Counted from the first letter of the stretch, positions 5,283-13,806 are shown. The stretch is DNA of 14,370 nt from Flavobacterium psychrophilum (GCA_003243255.1 QFQM01000112.1:1-14370); one strand, 5' to 3'. Notes: a model not told the origin generated them from the letters alone. A program made the numbers and translations.

Positions 5283-8200
5283 TTATATACTATTCAGATA
5301 CATCTGTCTCCATGTATTGCTATTTATCTTAACATAAATAACACCTGTTCCGACGCTACCACATACGATTTGACTACCTACTGCAACTGATGGGTAAGTT
5401 GCGTTTAATGACGTATTACTTAATGCTGAAAACGTTGTGTTATTAATTATTTGAGGTAAACCATTCAGCTTCTGGTCAAGATAATTAATATTAACAGCAG
5501 CATAAGGGCTTGAACCTGATGGGTCGCCAACAAGAATTTCACCACCAAAACTACCGCCAGTTACACAATTAATAGCACCGAAGAAATCAGAATTTCCAGA
5601 TACAGAAAATGTTGCATTAAAGTTGTTTATTGATGTGGGATTCATACCAATTGCAACCTTATCATGCTTGGAAACAAATAATGTCGGTCTTCCTCCATAA
5701 GTAGAACCAGATGGATATATTCCTAAACCAATTGCATCACCTGCTATCGTTGCTTTACCAGATGAATATGTTCCACCCCATGTAAGGTTTTGACCAGCTG
5801 CGATATTAACACCAGTAGTAAAATTACCCATACCCTGAACGTCTAATTTATAACCTGCATCTGGTGTGTTACCAAGTGTTACATTTCCACCAGTATGCCA
5901 TATCTGATAAGCTTGTTCACTGCCAGATGCGCCACCATATAAAATAAGGTTGTTTTCGTTAAGTCCTTGCCCAAATAGAACACGGCCTGACCCTCTAGTC
6001 ATAGAAAGCTGATTACCACCACCTCCGTTAGCTAAATTTAAACGTGCATCAAAATTAATTGTAGATAATCCAACATTACCAGTACCACCCTCAATAACGA
6101 AAGGAGCTGTACCAGCACTAAGATTAAGAATAGAAAAATAAGATTGCGAAACTGCTGGAACACCATTTGAAATACCCCAAAGATATGCTGTTGGAGAATC
6201 ATTCTGAATCTCAATTCTAGTTTGTAAACTATTTACCGAATCAGTACCAATTTTTAAAGAACCTTTAATCCTTGCACCACCTTCAACATCTAGTTTTGCT
6301 GATGGAGATTCATTTCCTATACCGATAGCACCACTTCCACCAATCCACATTAAAGGATTACCAGCATGATTTTTAAATGAAGCAGAATAATCAGTTGCAT
6401 TTGTACCACCTTCAACTAACAATCCTCTGCTAGTACCACCAGCACTATTGTTATTATAAATATAAGTTGCTGGTAAACCATTATCAATACCATAAATTTG
6501 CAACTTAGTAACAGGTGTTGATGTACCAATACCAACATTACCGATAGTAAATTCATGTCGGGATGCTGCATAAGTAAGCGGTGAATAATGATTTCCAGCC
6601 CTGTTGTAATTTTGTAAATAAATAATTTCACTCGCTCCTAGTGCTACTTCAAGTCCTTCATTACCACTATTTGATACCACAAATTTATGTTGAGGGTTAG
6701 TAGTGCCAATACCTACATTTCCTCCACGAGCTTGCAAAGTTATATTTTGCGCGCCAGTACCAGCCAAAGACCCTTGTATATTCGCTGGCACTGACATTGA
6801 TGGCTCAATAGCTAAGAAATTTTCACCTGTGATAGTCGGATTACCAACTATAAAAGTTTCTGTTACTGTGAGTTCACCATTTTTTGTTTCGTCACCTGCC
6901 TTGTGTAACACATTTTGGTCAAAAGGTATTTCACTCCATGAATTCCATGAATTTGAAAACTTGGTTCTGGTAAACAATTTACCATCGATATCAAACACAA
7001 GTTGATTAGCATAGTCATCATTATGATTTGTGCTAAACTGAATTCCTTGCGCCCATGCTGTTGATGGATTTGGTCTATTAGCAGCATTTAAATCACCTTC
7101 AAGCATCTTAAAGCCAACAGGTGAGTTGAAATCTGTTACAAATGTTTGTTTCCAATTATTTGCAGTCCCAACTGTTAAGTCACTTGGTTGATAAACATAA
7201 ACATCTGTTGGATTCTGACCGCCCCACATCCATGTTGGAGGAACACCAACTGTTAGACCGTTTTGCCAATGAAAAGTTGCGTCCCCAGCCGTTGTTACAA
7301 TTGTATTTGCTCTTGCAGCTGTTCCACTAACATCTATAGGCCAAGTACCAGTAGCATTTCCCCTCACAACATCAGCAACGTTTGTTGGGGATGCTAAAAC
7401 CCATTCAGTGTTATTAGCTCTTCTTACCATAAAGTTACCTGTATTTGCTACATTCACTAATGTATCGTTGTAAGGATACCCTCCTAATGCATTTGAGTTA
7501 CCAGCAACGATATTTGACCATGTACCAGAAGCATTGCTGCCATTGGTGTTTGCTTTGCCATCTAATGCACTTGTAAGGCCAGTCACATCACTTATACTAT
7601 GAGTGTGTACTGTTGGTGCTGCTCCTACATCAGTATGAGCAAGATTTACAACTCCTTGATATCCGTTAACGCTTGTAACGGCATCGCTTCCATCTGATTT
7701 CTCCCATTTCCCACCGTCAGAATAAATCACATAATCTCCATTGGTTAGCTGAATATTTCCAGAACCAAAATTGAAATTTGTAGTTGTTGGTGCGCCTGTT
7801 ACCTTATACACCCAGCCAGTAGTTCCAGTGCCATCAGATAAAACAGGTGAGTTGGTTGCCACGTTCCACATACCTTTAAATATCATCACCGCATTTGGTA
7901 ATTGTGAAACGGGTATTTTCCCAGCACTATCAAGGCTTGCAACGCCATTTGCAACAGCTTTTTTGGCCGTATTTAAGACCTCTGAGCCATTATATATTAA
8001 CTTGCCTGTACCAGTTGTAGTAAGACTAATATTATTTGCTGTAGTGGCTGTAGAGCCTTGATTCATAACCTCGGCTAGTGTTGGAATGTATGGCAATGCA
8101 TCGCTATTGGTACTATCAATGAAGTCTGATTCAACAAACATTTGGTTATCCCCACCATACAAGCCAGGTTCACCTACGAACACAACGTAATATAGTACGC

Positions 8201-8900
8201 CATCAGTGGCATAAGAAAAATAATATGTGTATTCGGTATCGAAAAAATCATGAGATGTTTCATTTGCTGTAGCTATATAATCACCATCAGGAATCTCGCC
8301 CAAATAAGTAATCACAGCAGTATCATCATCAATAATATCATCAGGGTTTAGCACACCTTCAAAAATCATTTTAAACTGAGTGCTTGCAACTGGCGTTTGA
8401 TTAAGTCCATATGTTCCTTTACCACCTGTAAACATCCAAATAGTTTTCTTTTGTATTTGTGTGCTACTTCCCTCTTGCAAAGCTGGCCTTACGAACTGGA
8501 ATAAATAAGGTGTCATAACCTCTGATACAGCAAATGCATAGGTCAGGTTAATCTTATTTACTATCTCAGCTGGTGTAAGAGTATTACTCGGTGTTGTAAA
8601 TGCATATTGAAGGGTTGTATTGAATAATCCAACGTTGTTTTGGTTAAAGCTTGCTGATGATGCAGTTTTAGCAAATAGTACATTTGCCAACGCATTTATA
8701 ACCAATGCCTGTGAGCCATAATTATTTCCATCAACTCTTATTTCATTGTAATGAGTTGATGAAAGTATTTGTAGTTTGGTATCGTAAGCACCGACAATGG
8801 TAATGTGTGTTTGACCTGCTGGCACACACACAAAGTTTTTTACATATCTAGTTCCGTTTAATGTGAATGATGTGCTATCTATGCTATTAATTAAAATCAT
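5283..8900 (-). CDS. Tail fibre / receptor-binding protein
   Basis: The 1205-aa product is by far the largest gene. About residues 405-445 hold a fibre module, VTSVNGYQGVVNLAHTDVGA then HTHSISDVTGLTSALDGKA, the usual sequence of phage tail-fibre repeats. From about residue 725 on there are at least six degenerate units of the form GNVGIGTxxP-x-KL, at about 726, 786, 855, 940, 1005 and 1079, typical of trimeric beta-helical fibres in Bacteroidota phages. The rest is rich in Gly, Asn, Thr and Ser. No C-terminal S74-type chaperone peptidase is seen; the end is a short strand-rich segment (GVIYVKINSNTWRQMYLNSI). Its ATG overlaps the connector stop as ATGA. It should set host range by binding a surface receptor. 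It could include an enzymatic domain that I do not see. Confidence 0.85.
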   Translation of the reverse strand: MILINSIDSTSFTLNGTRYVKNFVCVPAGQTHITIVGAYDTKLQILSSTHYNEIRVDGNNYGSQALVINALANVLFAKTASSASFNQNNVGLFNTTLQYAFTTPSNTLTPAEIVNKINLTYAFAVSEVMTPYLFQFVRPALQEGSSTQIQKKTIWMFTGGKGTYGLNQTPVASTQFKMIFEGVLNPDDIIDDDTAVITYLGEIPDGDYIATANETSHDFFDTEYTYYFSYATDGVLYYVVFVGEPGLYGGDNQMFVESDFIDSTNSDALPYIPTLAEVMNQGSTATTANNISLTTTGTGKLIYNGSEVLNTAKKAVANGVASLDSAGKIPVSQLPNAVMIFKGMWNVATNSPVLSDGTGTTGWVYKVTGAPTTTNFNFGSGNIQLTNGDYVIYSDGGKWEKSDGSDAVTSVNGYQGVVNLAHTDVGAAPTVHTHSISDVTGLTSALDGKANTNGSNASGTWSNIVAGNSNALGGYPYNDTLVNVANTGNFMVRRANNTEWVLASPTNVADVVRGNATGTWPIDVSGTAARANTIVTTAGDATFHWQNGLTVGVPPTWMWGGQNPTDVYVYQPSDLTVGTANNWKQTFVTDFNSPVGFKMLEGDLNAANRPNPSTAWAQGIQFSTNHNDDYANQLVFDIDGKLFTRTKFSNSWNSWSEIPFDQNVLHKAGDETKNGELTVTETFIVGNPTITGENFLAIEPSMSVPANIQGSLAGTGAQNITLQARGGNVGIGTTNPQHKFVVSNSGNEGLEVALGASEIIYLQNYNRAGNHYSPLTYAASRHEFTIGNVGIGTSTPVTKLQIYGIDNGLPATYIYNNNSAGGTSRGLLVEGGTNATDYSASFKNHAGNPLMWIGGSGAIGIGNESPSAKLDVEGGARIKGSLKIGTDSVNSLQTRIEIQNDSPTAYLWGISNGVPAVSQSYFSILNLSAGTAPFVIEGGTGNVGLSTINFDARLNLANGGGGNQLSMTRGSGRVLFGQGLNENNLILYGGASGSEQAYQIWHTGGNVTLGNTPDAGYKLDVQGMGNFTTGVNIAAGQNLTWGGTYSSGKATIAGDAIGLGIYPSGSTYGGRPTLFVSKHDKVAIGMNPTSINNFNATFSVSGNSDFFGAINCVTGGSFGGEILVGDPSGSSPYAAVNINYLDQKLNGLPQIINNTTFSALSNTSLNATYPSVAVGSQIVCGSVGTGVIYVKINSNTWRQMYLNSI

Positions 8901-9430
8901 TTAATCACTGAAAATCTTCTTCTCTCACCTGATGGATTATTTACCGCACAAGTGTTATTTATACCCCATTTTTTGAATATTTGGGTGTTGTTATCGAGAT
9001 ATAGCTTGATAATTGACCATTTTGCAGCAGCCATTTCTTTTTGCTGGTGTGCTATATCTTTTAATGTGTTCCTGTCGGTTGGGGTACTGTCTTGAGATGC
9101 TTTTGTAGTAGCTCCGAACGGTGTAATATTAGTATTAACCTGCAACACAAATCGGCTCATGAATAGGTCACATAAAAGGGCTTTTAAACCTTCCTGATAA
9201 TATGTTACTGTTCCAACAGTAAACAAGCTACCTGATAACAAAGGTTGGTAAACAGGATTCTCAAGATTATTCATAACATCGAAATAGAAAGTAGTTCCAA
9301 GGAAATCTTGAAGGTCAACCGACTGAGCCATTGTGATAATTGGAGTTATCTTATCAGTATCAGTTTTACCAGTTTTGCTACCGATATCTTTATATTGTTT
9401 GATATCACTTATTGTTATTAAATTATCCAT
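8897..9430 (-). CDS. Head-tail connector-like protein (DUF6712-like)
   Basis: The 177-aa soluble product starts MDNLITISDIKQYKDIGSK, and has IITMAQSVDLQDFLG with a following YYQEGLKALLCDLFMSRFV and a C-terminal helix ending in KWGINNT. The combination of an 'I-S-x-x-x-x-K-x-Y' opening and an 'A-Q-x-x-D-L-x-x-x-L-G' core is what I know from the DUF6712 family, which sits next to portal genes in Bacteroidota phages and probably forms part of the head-tail connector. The gene overlaps the end of the portal gene by 8 bp and its TGA overlaps the tail-fibre ATG, so all three are translationally coupled. The family label is from memory; the connector role follows mainly from its place beside the portal. 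Confidence 0.6.
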   Translation of the reverse strand: MDNLITISDIKQYKDIGSKTGKTDTDKITPIITMAQSVDLQDFLGTTFYFDVMNNLENPVYQPLLSGSLFTVGTVTYYQEGLKALLCDLFMSRFVLQVNTNITPFGATTKASQDSTPTDRNTLKDIAHQQKEMAAAKWSIIKLYLDNNTQIFKKWGINNTCAVNNPSGERRRFSVIK

Positions 9431-10562
9431 TAGATTCTAGTGCTATAATCGGTGTTATTGTCCAATCATTTGAAGGATTAATATTGTCCTTCCACAATGA
9501 AAAGATTCTTTTGAATGCTTCCTGAATGATGGCTCTCTCTTCTTCCTTATTTTCCCAGTGCATTACTTTAGCCTGTCTGATTAATTCACCAGAATTTCCA
9601 AAAATTGAACCGTCATTATTGTTGTTTACAAGAATAGATGGCACTCCGAATGCGTTGATAATATTAACTCTTACACGCTCGGAGGTCTTTTCAACCATGT
9701 CTATATCAATATTTGTATCGATGCTTTGAACATTAATCTGTTTGGTAAGGTCATCGGTAGCATCTGGTGCTTCCAGTAATAGAATTCCAGAGCTGTTTTC
9801 AGCACCTTTAAGGTCTTTAAGTGTTCTCTCAAACTGATTTCTTTCTGTTTCATCATCAAATGAAGGAACTACAACCACCTTTGAACCAAATAACCCTTTT
9901 CTAAGCACTGCATTCTTGATATCAGCAACCTCATTTTCGGTATTCATATCCTTCAATACACTATCACCATCAGATAGTGAATAAGTATCTGTGAAATCTG
10001 AATTGATATGCAGTATTTGACCTTTATATTTATTCCAGCCCCCTGCTTTTTCAACTTGATTTTCGATAATCTCAGGAATGGGATTAAATCTGTCTATAAG
10101 CTGGAAATCATCTTTCTTAATTGACTTCCCTTTACTTTTATCCCAGTTACAGTAAACAGCAAATTTCCCTGAGTAATTTGTGCTATCGGCTTCCCCAATT
10201 CTCACATCCGTTGCTGGTAATAATACTACACTTATTACTTCATATAATGCATTATAATTGACATGAAGAAAGATATTATTCTGCTCAGCAAATTCTTTTG
10301 ATACGACCCTCAAAAGTTGGTTTATGGTCATACCCTTACTATTTATAATAAGATTGCTGTTCTGAGCGAAATTGAAGCCCTTTCCAGCAATATATTTGCT
10401 ATTAAGGTCACTACATTGCTTTGCCGTAACAGAAGCTCCTACAAGGCTTTTAATTAAACTTGGATAACAGTTATCATCGCCCCAATTATAGATGCCCTCA
10501 GTCTTGTTATATTTAACGGATAAACGGTTATCCGCTTCTATTAACTTGATTCTTCTTGACAT
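9423..10562 (-). CDS. Portal protein
   Basis: The 379-aa product has the hallmarks of the HK97-type portal of Bacteroidota phages. These are an N-terminal NWGDDNCYPSLIKSLVGAS (about residues 26-44), the segment SDLNSKYIAGKGF, a middle wing region, and a C-terminal helical part NIINAFGVPSILVNNNNDGS then SGELIRQAKVMHWENK. The 'FG(V/I)P...' followed by a glycine- and asparagine-rich loop and a long helix is the portal crown/stem pattern. The dodecameric portal is the DNA gateway at one capsid vertex, the docking site for terminase and the connector. It starts 3 bp after the small CxxC gene's stop. A portal placed downstream of the capsid gene, apart from the terminase genes, is a rearranged order. 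Confidence 0.85.
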   Translation of the reverse strand: MSRRIKLIEADNRLSVKYNKTEGIYNWGDDNCYPSLIKSLVGASVTAKQCSDLNSKYIAGKGFNFAQNSNLIINSKGMTINQLLRVVSKEFAEQNNIFLHVNYNALYEVISVVLLPATDVRIGEADSTNYSGKFAVYCNWDKSKGKSIKKDDFQLIDRFNPIPEIIENQVEKAGGWNKYKGQILHINSDFTDTYSLSDGDSVLKDMNTENEVADIKNAVLRKGLFGSKVVVVPSFDDETERNQFERTLKDLKGAENSSGILLLEAPDATDDLTKQINVQSIDTNIDIDMVEKTSERVRVNIINAFGVPSILVNNNNDGSIFGNSGELIRQAKVMHWENKEEERAIIQEAFKRIFSLWKDNINPSNDWTITPIIALESNG

Positions 10563-10564
10563 CC

Positions 10565-10852
10565 TTATTCACCTTCATTTTCTTCGACGTTATTTGGTTC
10601 AACAATAAGTTCTTTCCAATTTTCAGGATATTCGCTAAACATACTGATACGATTAGGATTAGACTTTAAGAATTCAAGTGCTAATTCATCTGTCAAGACA
10701 GTATTAGTAATAAATTGACCGCTTCCAAAACTCATTTGGATAGCACCCAAAACTGACTTTAATTTAAACTGTGAACTATGTGTGATTTCAGGTATTGCCA
10801 CCTCGGCAACAACCTCAATATTTTTCTTCTTTTTACAACTTGTACAAGCCAT
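10565..10852 (-). CDS. Small CxxC-containing phage protein
   Basis: The 95-aa product begins MACTSCKKKKNIEVVAEVA, so a CxxC followed by a run of four lysines sits at the very N-terminus. The middle (FKLKSVLGAIQMSFGSGQFITNTVLTD) is beta-rich, and the C-terminus is acidic (VEPNNVEENEGE). One CxxC pair alone could bind a metal only as part of a multimer. No signal peptide or membrane helix is seen. It lies between the capsid-side genes and the portal, 3 bp from the portal start. Its ATG comes only 17 bp after a strong terminator T-run, with a palindrome filling the space. A virion or portal-associated accessory role is inferred from position. I do not recognise a named family. Confidence 0.55.
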   Translation of the reverse strand: MACTSCKKKKNIEVVAEVAIPEITHSSQFKLKSVLGAIQMSFGSGQFITNTVLTDELALEFLKSNPNRISMFSEYPENWKELIVEPNNVEENEGE

Positions 10853-10856
10853 ATTT

Positions 10857-10870
10857 TTCTAATGTTAGAA
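10857..10870. repeat. TTCTAAYRTTAGAA palindrome, copy 6 (upstream of CxxC gene)
   Basis: TTCTAATGTTAGAA; the arms extend to TTTTTCTAA/TTAGAAAAA at 10854-10873. It ends 4 bp before the ATG of the CxxC gene and overlaps the T-run of the minus-strand terminator. Confidence 0.8.
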
Positions 10871-10904
10871 AAAAAGGGTAGATAGCTTTTACCACCATCT
10901 ACCC
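10869..10904 (-). terminator. Intrinsic terminator after the 191-aa virion gene
   Basis: On the minus strand GGGTAGAT (rc of 10897-10904) pairs with ATCTACCC (rc of 10876-10883) across a 13-nt loop and is followed by seven T (10875-10869). The opposite side also has a T5 run, so it may act both ways. It lies between the 191-aa virion gene and the CxxC-portal genes and would reduce, not necessarily stop, transcription into them. Confidence 0.8.
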
Positions 10905-10933
10905 CTTTTTAGTATTTGTTATTTTTAAGCTGA

Positions 10934-11509
10934 TTATTCAGCAAATAAAGCGTCAAATTTTGCTTTATTAGAAGTATAAGTACCCTCATCCCAAACTTGG
11001 TATTGATACTCTTCACCAAAACCTTCTTCACTTCCAAGAACAAATAATACACCGCCATCGTTCTCATTTGAATTAAACGTAGATTCTGTCATTACAAGTC
11101 CATTTTGAGTGCCAAAAACTGCAAATGCATCATCAGTACCTTTACCCCAAGAAGTTTCAACGATTACGATAAATCTTCCGTTCTTCAATTGACTAGATAA
11201 CTCAGCAGCTTTTCTACCTTGTGCGAATATGCGCCCAGAATAGCTGTGATTATACTTATCAACTCCTGCATCGTTAGCTGCGAACTCAGAAGCTGTGTTG
11301 TGAAGTCTTTTCACGGTTACAGCAGAATATCCAGTAGCACCCGATAGCAATGATAGATTGGTGATAACCGCACCAGAAAGCGTTAAGGCTGTCAGGTCGA
11401 TGTCATCAACATTAATTATAACTGCTTTTGTTGATATACCAGCAACTGCATTTTTAGCATCGGTACAATCATCAGCAATATTTTGTAGTAATTTATTTAA
11501 ACAACTCAT
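10934..11509 (-). CDS. Putative virion structural protein (tail-tube or decoration type)
   Basis: The 191-aa product lies directly after the major capsid gene, 26 bp downstream. It starts MSCLNKLLQNIADDCTDAKN, a helical N-terminus, and then turns beta-rich: KAVIINVDDIDLTALTLSGAVI, the motif LKNGRFIVIVETSWGKGTDD, and AVFGTQNGLVMTESTFNSNENDGG followed by VLFVLGSEEGF. The 'G-x-x-N-G-L ... S-x-E-N-D-G-G' segment resembles virion proteins in Bacteroidota prophages. A capsid decoration or tail-tube-like role fits, and I cannot choose between them. There is no signal peptide or membrane helix. A terminator follows it, which would keep its expression close to that of the capsid protein. Confidence 0.6.
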   Translation of the reverse strand: MSCLNKLLQNIADDCTDAKNAVAGISTKAVIINVDDIDLTALTLSGAVITNLSLLSGATGYSAVTVKRLHNTASEFAANDAGVDKYNHSYSGRIFAQGRKAAELSSQLKNGRFIVIVETSWGKGTDDAFAVFGTQNGLVMTESTFNSNENDGGVLFVLGSEEGFGEEYQYQVWDEGTYTSNKAKFDALFAE

Positions 11510-11535
11510 TTATAAATCTCTATTCCTTCTTGTTA

Positions 11536-12582
11536 TTAGTATGCTACCGAAATAAAGTAACCTTCAAGTGCTTTTGCATCCAGAGAGAAGATATTTTCAG
11601 TATATACTTTTCTATCAGTCTTATCATACCATACAGATAACTCCTTGAATTCGTTTTGGTCAAGAGTACCGATTGGTAAATTGCTTTTTACAGAGTACAC
11701 AATTCTATGAGGTAAATTAAATTTAGTACCGTTGTTTTGGTATGCAGCTATCGTTCTATCCCAATGCTCATTAACAATGATTTTTTTACCTCTGTAAGTC
11801 ATTACACCATCATTTACTGCAAGAGAACCAACAGCGTTCAGACCAGCGTCTTCAAGTTTATCCATGAAATTATCATATACCGTTTGAGTTACAATAAATT
11901 GACCGTCTGGATGATTTTTTAATCTTGCATCTGATTGGTTATATACCTTTCTCAAAGTTTCTAAGGCAGCACCAGCAGTTAGTTCTTGTGCGCTGTAAGT
12001 GGTTCCAGTATTAGAAGCAATTGAAGCTCTCTTAATTTTACCAGCAGTCACGTCAGCAAATATTTGTTTCCAGATACCATCTACGGAATTGAAATAATCA
12101 ACATCAATTCCATTAGTAATTGTACCACCAGATACAACGTTTTTAGCATCTTTATCACCAAACCAAGTAAGTCTTAAGATTGCTTCATCAATAGCTTCAA
12201 GCAATCTTGATGCAATCATCTTAATTTCCTCACTACCTTCAACGTCATATTTGTTTTGTTTTTGACCAAAAGCTTTTAATAGCTCAGGAAGCTCCTTTGC
12301 ACAGTAAGGTATTCTAATGTCAATCTGGTTGTTTTCCCAGTACTTTTGTGTAGCTACAATACCAGCATCGCTATCCTCAGGCGTACAAGTACCATTAGCA
12401 GCTTTACCCTGTAAGCCCATGCTTGACATTAACAGGATTTGAGTTTTCATATCAATACCCTCAACAATGTCGTGCATCTCAGTAAGAGCAGGGTTTTTGA
12501 AAGCAGTTTCAAAAATTATCGCTGATAATTCTTGAACCTCTTTAGGTGATAACGTTACGTTATCAAAATTGAAATTAGCCAT
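11536..12582 (-). CDS. Major capsid protein
   Basis: The 348-aa product is of major-capsid length and follows the protease-scaffold gene by 30 bp. It starts MANFNFDNVTLSPKEVQELS and has an N-terminal helical arm. The middle has a large domain with SRLLEAIDEAILRLTWFGD and DGIWKQIFADV, then the segment HPDGQFIVTQTVYDNFMDKL and the late strand region RGKKIIVNEHWDRTI and PHRIVYSVKSNLPIGTLDQ. That order is characteristic of capsid proteins in Bacteroidota phages of the HK97 fold. It builds the icosahedral shell and would be assembled on the scaffold and processed by the upstream protease. A degenerate palindrome (12 of 14 bases) lies within the gene at 12003-12016. Confidence 0.85.
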   Translation of the reverse strand: MANFNFDNVTLSPKEVQELSAIIFETAFKNPALTEMHDIVEGIDMKTQILLMSSMGLQGKAANGTCTPEDSDAGIVATQKYWENNQIDIRIPYCAKELPELLKAFGQKQNKYDVEGSEEIKMIASRLLEAIDEAILRLTWFGDKDAKNVVSGGTITNGIDVDYFNSVDGIWKQIFADVTAGKIKRASIASNTGTTYSAQELTAGAALETLRKVYNQSDARLKNHPDGQFIVTQTVYDNFMDKLEDAGLNAVGSLAVNDGVMTYRGKKIIVNEHWDRTIAAYQNNGTKFNLPHRIVYSVKSNLPIGTLDQNEFKELSVWYDKTDRKVYTENIFSLDAKALEGYFISVAY

Positions 12583-12612
12583 TCTTTTAAATCATATTTT
12601 CTAGCTTATATG

Positions 12613-13770
12613 TTATTTTCTCTTGATTGAGAATTTTGGTTTTTCCTGTTCTGTGGCCTTCACAGCTGGAATATTTTCCTTTTTTTCTGGTTGGTAATCG
12701 CTCCCTACCATTTTTGCAAGAGCTGTGTATTTTGCTTCAAGCTCTTCATTCTGTTCAAGCATCTTTGCCATTATCTCAGCTACTTTGCTTTCCGTTTCCT
12801 CTTCTGCTTTTGCTTCATCAGCTCCTTCTAGCTCGGCAATCTTTGCTTCCAATTCAGCTACCTTAGCTTCCAGCTCGGCAATTTTTGCATCCTTATCTGT
12901 TTCCTCAACTGGGGCATTTTCTGTTGATTCTTCATCTTCCTCAACATCAAGCAATTCTTCAACAGTCTCTTCAACAACTGGTAGCCAAATCTCTTTCACA
13001 AGACCCTTTTCGCAAACGATTGAACCTCCGTCTGGCATCAAATACTCACCATCAGCTGGTTTTCCATCAACTGTAGCTTTATCGCCCTCTACTGGTGTAT
13101 CACCTTCATTTAAGTCAGGAAACGTAATTGGTGTTGCAGTTGCATCTTGAAGAACCAATTCAGCCTTAACATTGAAAAGCTTGTTGTAGATAGCAGATAT
13201 CTTTTGTTCTACTTTTGTCATTAAACTTTCGTTTTCTTCTTTCTCATTATTTATCATAGCAACTGCCTTAGCAGCTACTTGTATTTCTGTAGCAATTCCC
13301 AACTCTTTTGCTTGTTGAGCATCTAAATATGTTTCGTTCTGTAAAAGAGATTGGATTGTATTTTTGTCAATTTGAAGGGCTTCTGAATAAAAGTTGATTA
13401 GTTTATTTTCTATCGCTTTTAAATGGCTCATTTGGGCTGTGATTGCGTCGTGAGTACCCCTTAAATTTTCTACCCAAGGCAAGTGAATCATCAGGGCATT
13501 GGATGCACCTTCTGGTATGATTCTTTTTTGGCCAGCTAGGAATATGATGCTAGCTATCGAATAACTTTTGGTAGTATAAGTGGTAACAGGTACAGATAAT
13601 CCTTTTAGATAATCGTAGATGGCATAGCCAGCATCAACATAACCACCAACTGAATCAATCTTAACTAGATATTCCGTAGCGGTTTTTTGAGCTTTTACCT
13701 GTCTGATTACATCAATTAGGTTGGTATCTTCACCAATTACACCCGATATGTATATTATTCCTTGTGTCAT
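12613..13770 (-). CDS. ClpP-fold prohead protease fused to a coiled-coil scaffold
   Basis: The 385-aa product has two parts. Residues 1-170 are a ClpP-like serine protease: the oxyanion glycines SVGGYV (40-45), the nucleophile S74 in YSIASIIFLAG, and the base H96 in ALMIHLPW. The third position falls in NETYLDAQQAKELGIA, with E146 where ClpP has Asp, as is often seen in phage proheads. After a linker, residues 210-260 carry a module with GEYLMPDGGSIVCEKGL. Residues about 260-350 form an acidic coiled coil with exact heptads IAELEAKVAELEAKIAELEG. The C-terminus is basic (KPKFSIKRK), a usual capsid-binding end of scaffolds. It thus matures the prohead and scaffolds the capsid in one gene. An internal ATG at residue 184 could give a scaffold-only product. 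Confidence 0.85.
   Translation of the reverse strand: MTQGIIYISGVIGEDTNLIDVIRQVKAQKTATEYLVKIDSVGGYVDAGYAIYDYLKGLSVPVTTYTTKSYSIASIIFLAGQKRIIPEGASNALMIHLPWVENLRGTHDAITAQMSHLKAIENKLINFYSEALQIDKNTIQSLLQNETYLDAQQAKELGIATEIQVAAKAVAMINNEKEENESLMTKVEQKISAIYNKLFNVKAELVLQDATATPITFPDLNEGDTPVEGDKATVDGKPADGEYLMPDGGSIVCEKGLVKEIWLPVVEETVEELLDVEEDEESTENAPVEETDKDAKIAELEAKVAELEAKIAELEGADEAKAEEETESKVAEIMAKMLEQNEELEAKYTALAKMVGSDYQPEKKENIPAVKATEQEKPKFSIKRK
12830..12892 (-). repeat. 21-bp in-frame repeat coding coiled-coil heptads
   Basis: Three units with a period of 21 bp (starting near 12830, 12851 and 12872). The outer two share 'agctcggcaatcttt/tttttgc' sequence almost exactly. Each encodes one heptad of the IAELEAK type in the scaffold coiled coil, which suggests recent unit duplication. 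Confidence 0.7.
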
Positions 13771-13806
13771 ATAAATAATTAATACCGACAGAAGGACAAA
13801 TGTGAA

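Noticed and set aside
6416..7330. Several open frames on both strands within the tail-fibre gene
   Set aside because: They are shadows of the 1205-aa fibre, which has continuous fibre motifs across this interval.
12725..13150. Plus-strand open frame of 141 aa rich in Ser and Ala
   Set aside because: It is the antisense of the coiled-coil scaffold part of the protease gene. The Ser/Ala repeats are the mirror of its Glu/Ala/Lys codons, and the minus frame has clear protease and coiled-coil motifs.
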